Shown here in pieces: positions 1 through 5,891 of a DNA stretch of 6,389 bases (within the stretch, counting starts at the first letter, position 1; the number at the start of each line of letters is the position of its first letter). Source of the DNA: a bacterium (GTDB lineage: Bacteria > Krumholzibacteriota > Krumholzibacteriia > Krumholzibacteriales > Krumholzibacteriaceae); NCBI GenBank assembly GCA_017885175.1, contig JAFNGP010000048.1:5025-11413 (forward strand), in the 5' to 3' direction. The position numbers were made by a program, and so were the translations under genes. The notes beneath the pieces are model-generated. The model was given only the letters and a program-made list of their open reading frames with translations. It did not search any database and had not been told where the DNA came from.

Positions 1-237
1 AATCAGCATCAGCACGATTACGGCAGTATCATCATCGGAGGCCATGACGACGCGACCGAGGTAATGACTTCGGTCGAAGCGGCGGAATACCTCAAGATGC
101 ATGTGAAGACCGTTTGTCGGCTGGCAAAGGAACGGAAGATACCGGCAAAGAAGGTCGGAAGCGAATGGCGATTCCTGAGAAGCGTCCTCGACCGCTGGCT
201 CGCTCAGGAAGAAGAGGTGGTCAAGGTTCTCGATTGA
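1..237 (+). CDS. Small helix-turn-helix DNA-binding protein, excisionase/MerR-like (HTH_17 type), 5' end probably outside window
   Basis: The frame is open from the window edge to a TGA at 235-237, giving 78 visible residues. From the Met codon at 64 the protein reads MTSVEAAEYLKMHVKTVCRL, followed by a basic stretch, KVGSEWRF and VLDRWL. This is the standard pattern of the excisionase-type winged HTH: a T-x-x-E-A-A-x-Y-L first helix, a T-V-x-R-L recognition helix, the wing G-x-x-W-R-F, and a final helix ending in W-L. Such proteins bind DNA as small regulators or recombination directionality factors; the target here is unknown. The start is unresolved. ATG 64 has only a GAGG one base upstream (58-62) and a GGAGG 22 bases away (37-41), neither well spaced, and no other ATG, GTG or TTG lies in frame upstream, so the gene probably begins before base 1. 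It is followed after 25 bases by the STAS/HD-GYP gene on the same strand, suggesting one operon. No integrase or other phage gene is visible, so a regulatory role is more likely than true excision. The domain call is firm; the function is open. Confidence 0.85.
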   Translation, partial: NQHQHDYGSIIIGGHDDATEVMTSVEAAEYLKMHVKTVCRLAKERKIPAKKVGSEWRFLRSVLDRWLAQEEEVVKVLD

Positions 238-262
238 GCGCTCTGGAGCAGGGAACGATCCG

Positions 263-2041
263 ATGGTGAAAACGAAGTTCGAGAGAATCGAAGTCGGCAG
301 TCCCGGTGTCGCAGCATTCCGGATCGAGGGGAAGCTCGGATTCCACGAGAACGCCAAGATCCAGCGTCTCGTCGAGGAATGCCTGAAGCGGGATATGCGC
401 ACCGTTATATTCGACTTTTCCGAGCTCGCGTCGCTCGGCGGCGGGGTCGCGAAGATCCTTCGCGATTTCGTCGACGCGATCGCCGCGAAGGGGGGAAGCG
501 TTCGTTTCGTCGTCACGAACGACATCATCACGCAATTCCTTCAGGACGGCGAACGCTCCGTTCTCATTTATCGCACGCTCATCGAGGCGATGTCGAGCGG
601 CGCGGCGGCGGCGGGTTCGTCGAGCGAGGCTCCGCCTGACGTCGCTGAGGCGCTCACGTCTCCCCTCGCGTCCGCTGCGGCCGCCGCGCCGTCCACGGAC
701 GCTTCCGCGGACGTCAATTCGAACGAGATCATCATGTCATACGACAACGTCGATGAGCCGCAGGGGAATTCCCCGGCTCCGCATCAGGCCGCTCCCGAGA
801 TCACCTCCGGCGACGGCGACGCCGAGGAGATCATAGACGAGATTTTCAATGGCCCGGCCGCGGAGGGATTGCCCGATTGGAACAGCAAGCCCGCGGCAAA
901 GCACGGCGAGGCGGCGCCGCAAAAGAAGGAAGACGCGGCGATCGTCGATCTCAACCGGCAGCTCCGGCGGCGCATTCTCGAGCTCAAGACGCTCTTCTCG
1001 ATCAGCGCCGATTTCAACGCGATCTGGGATCGCAAGAAACTTCTCGATATCTTTCTTCTCACATCGATCGCCCAGGGCGGCGTCGAGTCCGCCGTATTCC
1101 TCGAAAACCAGGGGGAATCGTTCAAGCCGATCATGTCCAAAGGGTTCGAGCCCGAATCGCTCCTGCGGCTCGTTATGCCCGTGGATGCCTTCGCGAAGGT
1201 GACGGGGGAGAACAACGTGATTCCGGTGGACGGTTTCGCTATGGAGGAGCGCGTCAAGGCGGTCATCAAGGGAGAAGGAATAGAATATGTGTGCCCGTTC
1301 CGCACGAAGGACGGGATCTCGGGAATGGTCCTGCTCGGCCAGCGCATCGCCGGCAGAAACATGAAGGAAGAGGATTTCGAGTTCCTGCGCATTCTCGTCA
1401 ATATCGCCCAGGGAGCGTACGATAACGCGCTCATGTTCGATCGGGAGCACGAGCGCACGCTCGGCATCGTCAAGACGCTCATTTCGATTATCGAGGAAAA
1501 TACGCTTCTCAAGGGCACGTCCGAATTCGTTTCGCGGTACGTCGGAATGGTCGCGAAGAACATGGATTATTCCGAGGAGCATTTCAAGGATCTCATCTAC
1601 GGCACGGTGCTCCGCGACATGGGCATGGTGAAGGTGAGCGATCTCATCCTGCGCAGCCCGCGCGACCTCACGAAGGAGGAGTGGGAGATCATCAAGCAGC
1701 ATCCCGAAGACGGCGCCGAGATGCTCTCCCGGATGAAGTTCAGCGACCACGTCGTCAGCATCGTGAGAACGCATCACGAACGGTTCAACGGCGAGGGATA
1801 TCCGTACAGTCTTCGCGGCAAGGAAGTCCCGCTCGGCTCGCGGATCATATCGGTCGTCGAAAGCTACGCGGCGATGATTCACGAGCGGCCGACCCGGCCC
1901 GCGCTCTCGGAACGCGAGGCGCTCGGCGCGCTCAAGGAGAATTACGGATTGCGGTACGACCGCGAGGTTATTCTGCAGTTCGCGCGGATCATGGAGAAGG
2001 AAATAGCCCAATCGGTTCGCCAGGGAGTGGCGACGCCGTAG
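263..2041 (+). CDS. STAS-linker-GAF-degenerate HD-GYP protein, probable non-catalytic signalling protein
   Basis: This is a 592-residue soluble protein with no signal peptide or membrane segment. Residues 1-112 resemble a STAS (anti-sigma factor antagonist) fold, but the usual D-S-S-G phosphorylation loop reads S57-L-G-G-G61, so the phosphorylatable serine is absent. Residues 113-228 are an Ala/Pro/Ser/acidic linker, probably disordered. Residues 229-245 look helical or coiled-coil, about 246-390 are a GAF sensor domain, and about 400-585 are HD-GYP. Compared with the intact paralogue downstream, the first ligand His is T419, the His of the HD pair is R451 (D452 kept), the catalytic-site Lys is M455 and the Asp of VADSFDAM is E533. 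H480, H504, H505 and the GYP at 512-514 remain. The altered residues are scattered in an otherwise well-kept domain, arguing for real loss of catalysis rather than sequencing error. ATG 263 has AGGGA at 250-254, eight bases upstream. I infer a regulatory or scaffolding partner of the next gene's product. The GAF ligand is unknown. Confidence 0.9.
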   Translation: MVKTKFERIEVGSPGVAAFRIEGKLGFHENAKIQRLVEECLKRDMRTVIFDFSELASLGGGVAKILRDFVDAIAAKGGSVRFVVTNDIITQFLQDGERSVLIYRTLIEAMSSGAAAAGSSSEAPPDVAEALTSPLASAAAAAPSTDASADVNSNEIIMSYDNVDEPQGNSPAPHQAAPEITSGDGDAEEIIDEIFNGPAAEGLPDWNSKPAAKHGEAAPQKKEDAAIVDLNRQLRRRILELKTLFSISADFNAIWDRKKLLDIFLLTSIAQGGVESAVFLENQGESFKPIMSKGFEPESLLRLVMPVDAFAKVTGENNVIPVDGFAMEERVKAVIKGEGIEYVCPFRTKDGISGMVLLGQRIAGRNMKEEDFEFLRILVNIAQGAYDNALMFDREHERTLGIVKTLISIIEENTLLKGTSEFVSRYVGMVAKNMDYSEEHFKDLIYGTVLRDMGMVKVSDLILRSPRDLTKEEWEIIKQHPEDGAEMLSRMKFSDHVVSIVRTHHERFNGEGYPYSLRGKEVPLGSRIISVVESYAAMIHERPTRPALSEREALGALKENYGLRYDREVILQFARIMEKEIAQSVRQGVATP

Positions 2042-2045
2042 GAGG
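2041..2045 (+). promoter_or_regulatory. Ribosome binding site that sets a GTG start for the response regulator
   Basis: A perfect GGAGG begins on the last base of the upstream TAG stop codon (2039-2041) and lies ten bases before GTG 2056. The frame is open much further upstream, inside the preceding gene, so a longest-ORF call would start at 1681. This site and the position of the receiver-domain beginning show that GTG 2056 is the true start. The stop/SD overlap implies that translation of the two genes is linked. Confidence 0.8.
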
Positions 2046-2055
2046 AAAACGATAC

Positions 2056-3600
2056 GTGAGCGGGAACGGGAGCATACTGGTCGTCGATGACGACCCCAAC
2101 GTCATAGAGATACTCACCGAATGTCTCCGGAGCAAGGGGTATGAAACCGAGTCGGCCGCGGACGGCGACGAGGCGCTCGCGAAGTACGACCGCTTCCAGC
2201 CTGACCTCGTCGTCCTCGACGTGGCGCTTCCGAAGAAGAACGGGTTCGAGGTTTGCGATACGATCCGCGCGAGGGACGTTCACCGCGACGTGCCCGTCAT
2301 CATGATCTCGGCGGATTCGATCCAGGAATCGATGGTCAGGGGGCTGCGCGCCGGCGCCCAGGATTATCTCAAGAAGCCGTTTTCGCTCAAGGAGATGCTC
2401 GTCAAGATCGATAACTATCTCACGCAGGCGAGCCGCAAGAAGAACCTCCGCGAGCAGAACCTCCAGCTCGAGGGAGAGGTGCAGCGGGGGCACGCCGATT
2501 ATACCCGGGTCAATCGCGAGCTCAAGAAAAAGGTCCTCGATATGCGTTCCCTTTCGGGCTTGAGCCAGGACCTCAACAGGCTCCGCGACCCCGACGATCT
2601 CATCCGCGTCTTCTGCCTCACCGTCATCGGACAGCTCGGCGTGAGCTCCGTGGCGCTCTTTTACGCCCTCGACGAGATCGACGACTATCTTTCCTACGCG
2701 GGCGGAAGCGGTGTATCGAACAGCGTGCTCCAGTCGGTGAGGCTTTCGCGCGAAATCGCCCTTTCGAAGTACCTTCTCGGCAAGCACGAATGCATCAAGC
2801 TCGCAGAAGAGGAATTCCCGGAGGACGCGAAACGAGAGGCGAATTTCCTGACCAGGTTCGGATTCGATTACGGGTATCCGCTCGTCGTGAAATCGCGGCT
2901 CATCGGAATCGTGTTCATCGGCGGAAAGGTGAACCGGCAGGAATACATTTCCGACGAGATCGATCTCTTCAAGTCGATATGCACGTCCGCCGCGACCGGT
3001 CTCGAGAACGCGCGTCTCTACGGGGAGCTGCAAGCGACCTATCTCTCGACGATCAAGGTGCTCGTCTCGACGATCGAGGCGAAGGATTCGTACACGCGCG
3101 GCCATACGGACCGCGTCGCCGAGTACGCGCGCATGATCGCCGAGGAGATGCGGCTCTCGAAGCGCGACCTGGAGATTGTGTGCTTCGGCGCGGCCCTCCA
3201 CGACATCGGAAAGCTCGGCGTATACGAGAATATTCTCAACAAGCCGGGAGAGCTCACCGAGAAGGAGTGGGACATCGTCCGGAGCCACCCCGAGGTGGGA
3301 GCCAACATCATCAAGAACATGAAATTTCTCGAATCGGCTTGCGACCTCGTCCGCCATCACCACGAGCGGCTCGACGGCAAGGGCTATCCGGATCATCTCA
3401 AGGGAAACGAAATATCGGTCGGAGCGCGCATCGTCGCGGTCGCCGACAGCTTCGACGCCATGACGAGCGACCGTCCCTACCGCCGCGCGTATTCTCTCGA
3501 AGAGAGCATCGATCAGCTCAAGAACCAGAGCGAGAAATTCGACCAGGAAGTCGTCGCGTACATCGAAAAGCTCGTCCTGCGCGGCAGGATCCGGCGGTAA
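2056..3600 (+). CDS. Response regulator with REC, GAF and intact HD-GYP phosphodiesterase domains
   Basis: This is a 514-residue cytosolic protein beginning at GTG 2056 and ending in TAA. Residues 5-122 are a CheY-like receiver: acidic pair D11-D12, phospho-acceptor D55 in LVVLDVALP, switch S85, and K107-P108 in YLKKPF. Residues about 123-165 are charged and heptad-like, probably a coiled-coil dimer linker. Residues about 166-320 are a GAF domain, and about 330-510 are HD-GYP with all signature residues: H350 (GHTDRV), H382-D383 and K386 (LHDIGK), H411 (SHPEVG), H435-H436-E437, GYP 443-445 and D464 (VADSFDAM). The known activity of this family is metal-dependent hydrolysis of cyclic di-GMP; some members prefer 3',3'-cGAMP, and sequence alone does not decide. 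Activity would be controlled by phosphorylation from an unidentified histidine kinase, since none is encoded here, and by the unknown GAF ligand. The gene follows its degenerate paralogue after 14 bases and is surely co-transcribed with it. The family call is very secure; the substrate is not. Confidence 0.96.
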   Translation: MSGNGSILVVDDDPNVIEILTECLRSKGYETESAADGDEALAKYDRFQPDLVVLDVALPKKNGFEVCDTIRARDVHRDVPVIMISADSIQESMVRGLRAGAQDYLKKPFSLKEMLVKIDNYLTQASRKKNLREQNLQLEGEVQRGHADYTRVNRELKKKVLDMRSLSGLSQDLNRLRDPDDLIRVFCLTVIGQLGVSSVALFYALDEIDDYLSYAGGSGVSNSVLQSVRLSREIALSKYLLGKHECIKLAEEEFPEDAKREANFLTRFGFDYGYPLVVKSRLIGIVFIGGKVNRQEYISDEIDLFKSICTSAATGLENARLYGELQATYLSTIKVLVSTIEAKDSYTRGHTDRVAEYARMIAEEMRLSKRDLEIVCFGAALHDIGKLGVYENILNKPGELTEKEWDIVRSHPEVGANIIKNMKFLESACDLVRHHHERLDGKGYPDHLKGNEISVGARIVAVADSFDAMTSDRPYRRAYSLEESIDQLKNQSEKFDQEVVAYIEKLVLRGRIRR

Positions 3601-3627
3601 CTCCGTTCGCGAAGCGGCAACGGAGTT
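3599..3627 (+). terminator. Inverted repeat overlapping the stop codon, possible terminator of the HD-GYP operon
   Basis: The arms AACTCCGTT (3599-3607) and AACGGAGTT (3619-3627) are perfect reverse complements of nine bases separated by eleven. Inside the loop, CGC (3608-3610) can pair with GCG (3614-3616) around GAA, leaving a two-base bulge, so the hairpin could be longer. The left arm uses the last two bases of the TAA. No U-run follows, so a classical intrinsic terminator is not shown. It could equally act as an mRNA 3'-end stabiliser or a protein-binding site. Confidence 0.45.
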
Positions 3628-3721
3628 CACGTAACGACGGCCGTTTCGCCCGGCCCTTCGGCGACGCGCTTCAGCGCAACTCGTTCCCGCGCAATCAACT
3701 GAAAATTCGCGCATAAGCTCG

Positions 3722-3741
3722 TGCCGGCCGGCATTCCTTTT
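3722..3741 (+). terminator. 12-bp palindrome followed by a T-rich run, weak terminator candidate
   Basis: TGCCGGCCGGCA at 3722-3733 is a perfect 12-base palindrome, followed directly by TTCCTTTT. As RNA it can form only a four-base stem with a four-base loop, so it is weak as a terminator. As DNA it could be a dimer-protein site. It lies in the convergent gap between the response regulator and cdaA. The rest of the 3601-3852 gap shows no start codon with a convincing SD, no RNA gene and no long repeat. Confidence 0.25.
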
Positions 3742-3817
3742 GCCACGCCGTGATGTGCTCATGCCTGGCAGGAAGAGGAGTGTCGGCCGGTGGTGCGGCG
3801 GACGCGGGGCGGTGCGA

Positions 3818-3851
3818 GGCCTTCACTCCTCCCTTTTTGCGCGCGAAGGCC
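3818..3851 (-). repeat. 7-bp inverted repeat just after the cdaA stop, long loop
   Basis: GGCCTTC at 3818-3824 and GAAGGCC at 3845-3851 are perfect complements with a 20-base loop, and the repeat ends one base from the cdaA stop codon (3853-3855). Position fits a transcript end for the minus-strand operon, but the loop is long and no U-run follows on the minus strand, so chance is a serious alternative. Confidence 0.2.
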
Positions 3852-3852
3852 G

Positions 3853-4629
3853 TCAAGTGAGGGGAGCCGTTTCCTCCGCCTTGATGCCGATCATGCCGAC
3901 GAGATCGTTGCGGAGCGTGTTTATGTCGAGCTTGCGCTTGAGCTTTCCGCCGACGGCGAGCGAAATCGTTCTCGTTTCCTCGCTCGCGATGATGACGACC
4001 GCGTCGGTTTCCTCGCTCAGGCCCAGGCCCGCGCGATGCCTCGTCCCGAGCGACTTCGCGAGGCGGGGGTTCTGGGAGAGGGGCAGAATGCAGCCGGCCG
4101 CGACGATGCGGTTCTTTTCGATGATGACCGCGCCGTCGTGGAGCGGGCTCGGCGCCGTGAAGATCGTGACGAGGAGCTCGGCCGAAACGCGCCCGTCGAC
4201 CGGCGTTCCCGTCTCGATGTAGTTCCGCAAGCCGACGTCCTTCTCGATCACGATGATCGCGCCGAGACCGCTCTGCGTGAGCTGATGGCACGCCTTGACG
4301 ATCTCGCTCACCGTGCTCGACTCCTCGACCTTGAGGAAAAAACCGATGATGCGGTTCTGGCCGAGGAGCGAGAGCGCGCGCCGCAGCTCCGGCTGAAACA
4401 GGATCACGAAGGCGACGACCCAGACCGTCTTGAGGCTCGAGAGAATCCAGTTCAGCGCGTTCATGTTGAGCCAGCGCGCGATGAAGGAGACGACGATGAG
4501 GAGGAAGAGGCCGATGAACATCTGCGCGGCTCTCGTTCCTCTGATGAGGAGAAAAACGCGGTAGAAAAGAAAGGAAACGATGACGATGTCGAGGATGTCG
4601 ATCGTCAGGTTGAGATGAAACGCGCTCAT
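3853..4629 (-). CDS. cdaA: Diadenylate cyclase CdaA (DacA), membrane-bound c-di-AMP synthase
   Basis: The enzyme condenses two ATP into cyclic di-AMP, a messenger tied in other bacteria to potassium and osmotic balance and cell-wall homeostasis. The product has 258 residues, close to the usual CdaA size (about 270). Three hydrophobic segments at about residues 9-29, 36-53 and 60-78 form the N-terminal membrane part, followed by the conserved FQPELRRAL junction (78-86). The DAC domain follows, with the D165-G166-A167 motif in PLHDGAVI and the R197-H198-R199 motif in GTRHRAGLGL, both needed for ATP binding and catalysis; E206-E207 and D209 follow in SEETDA. The start is ATG 4629-4627. A longer open frame upstream only reads through the end of folP. 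The start overlaps the folP TGA as ATGA, and no good SD precedes it, so translational coupling is likely. The product has a usual C-terminus, but no cdaR or glmM lies downstream. All catalytic motifs are present. Confidence 0.96.
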   Translation of the reverse strand: MSAFHLNLTIDILDIVIVSFLFYRVFLLIRGTRAAQMFIGLFLLIVVSFIARWLNMNALNWILSSLKTVWVVAFVILFQPELRRALSLLGQNRIIGFFLKVEESSTVSEIVKACHQLTQSGLGAIIVIEKDVGLRNYIETGTPVDGRVSAELLVTIFTAPSPLHDGAVIIEKNRIVAAGCILPLSQNPRLAKSLGTRHRAGLGLSEETDAVVIIASEETRTISLAVGGKLKRKLDINTLRNDLVGMIGIKAEETAPLT

Positions 4630-5840
4630 CGGTGCGCCCCCGCGCCTTCTATCGCTTTCCAGACTTTCAGAAAATCGACCGTTTCCCCGACGTCGTGGAC
4701 GCGGACGAACGCCGCGCCTCCCGCGAGACACTTCGCGAGCGCCGCGAGCCCGCCGTGAAGCCGCACGGCCGGTTCGCGCCCGGTGACTTTTCCGATGAAC
4801 GATTTTCTCGAATAGCCGACCATCACGGGAAATCCGAGACCGGCGAAATCTCCGAGCTCGTTCAGAATCGTCAGATTGTCCTCCAATCTTTTTCCGAAAC
4901 CCAATCCCGGGTCAACGATAATCTTTTCGCGATCGACGCCGGCGCGCAGAAGCTCCGCCGTGCGTTCCTCGAACCAGGCGATAATTTCCCCGGTGACGTC
5001 CGTGTAGCTTGGGTTCGCCTGCATCGTCTCGGGCGTTCCCTGCATATGCATGACGACGACGGCGGCTCCGGAATCGCGAACCGCTTCGATCATGGCCGGG
5101 TCGTGCCGGAGGCCGCTCACGTCGTTGACGATCGACGCACCCGCGTCGAGCGCCGCCCGCGCGACCGCCGCCCGGCGTGTATCGATCGAAAGGGGAACCG
5201 GGATCGCGCCGCCGAGCCTCCGCAGCAGGGGCATCACGCGGCCGAGCTCCGTTTCGGCGCTCACCTCCGCCGCGCCGGGGCGGGTCGATTCGCCGCCGAC
5301 GTCGATGACGCGCGCGCCCTCCTCGATCATCGCGAGAGCCCGCTCGTGCGCGGCGCCGGGATCGAGAAATGCGCCTCCGTCCGAGAAGCTGTCCGGCGTG
5401 ACGTTGAGGACTCCCGTCACGATCGGGCCCGCCGCGAGGTCGATTTCGCCGCGGGGGAGGCTCACCCTCGCGGGCGGTCGTTCCAGGGCGCCGAGCAGGC
5501 GCTCCACGCCGGCGCCGAGCTCGGCGAGGCCGAACGGCTGCCGCGCGAACTTCGCGGGGAGCTGGGCGAGCCTGTTGCGGTCGGCGATGATATAGACGCT
5601 CGATTGCGGCGGACCGCCGGCGATTACGTCGCGGTGGACCGCGGCGTCGCCGCCTATCGAAAGAAGCTGCTGTTTGATGATGTTCGCGACGGGAGCGGCG
5701 ACCCGGTCGACGCGCACGACGATCGCTTCAGCCTTTCGCCCGATGATCGCGACGCCGTGGGAATCGACGCCTGCTTCGGCGAGGACGCGCGCGAGGGTGC
5801 CTTTCGGCCGCGGAGAGATCAAACGAAGGGGATAGCGCAT
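4626..5840 (-). CDS. folP: Dihydropteroate synthase FolP, long form with N-terminal extra domain
   Basis: The enzyme joins 6-hydroxymethyl-7,8-dihydropterin pyrophosphate to p-aminobenzoate to make dihydropteroate in folate synthesis, and is the target of sulfonamides. At 404 residues it is far longer than the usual 270-290. The catalytic TIM barrel occupies about residues 135-400: GVLNVTPDSFSDGG (143-156), GGESTRPG (182-189), SIDTRR (218-223), N239-D-V in IVNDVSGL, MHMQGTPETM (264-273), DPGLGFGK (310-317), GYSRKSFIG (342-350) and RVHDV (380-384). All substrate-binding motifs look intact. Residues 1-125 form an additional domain, including NIIKQQLLSIGGDAAV (53-68) and RQPFGLAELG (100-109). 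The same type of extension is, as I recall, present in DHPS of Geobacter-like bacteria; its role is unknown to me. ATG 5840-5838 is the earliest possible start, since an in-frame TGA lies two codons upstream. No clear SD is visible. The gene follows ftsH after 51 bases and overlaps cdaA by four. Confidence 0.96.
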   Translation of the reverse strand: MRYPLRLISPRPKGTLARVLAEAGVDSHGVAIIGRKAEAIVVRVDRVAAPVANIIKQQLLSIGGDAAVHRDVIAGGPPQSSVYIIADRNRLAQLPAKFARQPFGLAELGAGVERLLGALERPPARVSLPRGEIDLAAGPIVTGVLNVTPDSFSDGGAFLDPGAAHERALAMIEEGARVIDVGGESTRPGAAEVSAETELGRVMPLLRRLGGAIPVPLSIDTRRAAVARAALDAGASIVNDVSGLRHDPAMIEAVRDSGAAVVVMHMQGTPETMQANPSYTDVTGEIIAWFEERTAELLRAGVDREKIIVDPGLGFGKRLEDNLTILNELGDFAGLGFPVMVGYSRKSFIGKVTGREPAVRLHGGLAALAKCLAGGAAFVRVHDVGETVDFLKVWKAIEGAGAHR

Positions 5841-5867
5841 ATTTCACTACGTGCCCGAGCGGGATGC

Positions 5868-5884
5868 CGCGGAATCGTTCCGCG
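5868..5884 (-). repeat. Perfect 7-bp hairpin in the ftsH-folP gap
   Basis: On the minus strand CGCGGAA and TTCCGCG flank a three-base CGA loop, forming a compact GC-rich hairpin inside the 51-base spacer between the ftsH stop and the folP start. There is no U-run after it, so it is not a classical terminator. It may partly separate expression of ftsH from folP, protect the ftsH mRNA end, or be of no effect. Confidence 0.4.
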
Positions 5885-5891
5885 CCGGGAG

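Noticed and set aside
44..64. Tiny frame beginning at ATG 44 after GGAGG
   Set aside because: The spacing is only two bases and the frame stops after six codons; it lies inside the HTH gene frame.
1..237. Prophage or integrative element suggested by the excisionase-like HTH
   Set aside because: No integrase, attachment-site repeat or phage gene is visible, and the domain is common in ordinary regulators.
1499..1640. Frameshift or sequencing error as the cause of the degenerate HD-GYP motifs
   Set aside because: The frame is continuous, and the substitutions sit at separate motif positions within well-conserved surroundings, so a local error cannot explain them.
737..2011. A 424-residue minus-strand open frame antisense to the STAS/HD-GYP gene
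   Set aside because: The plus strand has clear domain homology throughout; the antisense translation shows only low-complexity charged sequence and no family motif.
1681..2055. Extended N-terminus for the response regulator, starting inside the preceding gene
   Set aside because: GGAGG at 2041-2045 and GTG 2056 fit the receiver-domain start; the longer version is an out-of-frame reading of the preceding HD-GYP domain.
1942..3762. A 606-residue minus-strand open frame antisense to the response regulator
   Set aside because: It covers a gene with complete REC/GAF/HD-GYP motifs. Its translation is rich in Arg, Glu, Asp and Leu with no recognisable domain, as expected for the mirror of GC-rich codons.
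4630..4731. Longer cdaA start giving 34 extra residues
   Set aside because: The extension is Arg/Gly-rich, out-of-frame folP sequence. CdaA homologues begin shortly before the first membrane helix, matching ATG 4629.
3790..4758. Plus-strand open frames over cdaA and the convergent gap
   Set aside because: They oppose a gene with intact DGA and RHR motifs and have no domain of their own.
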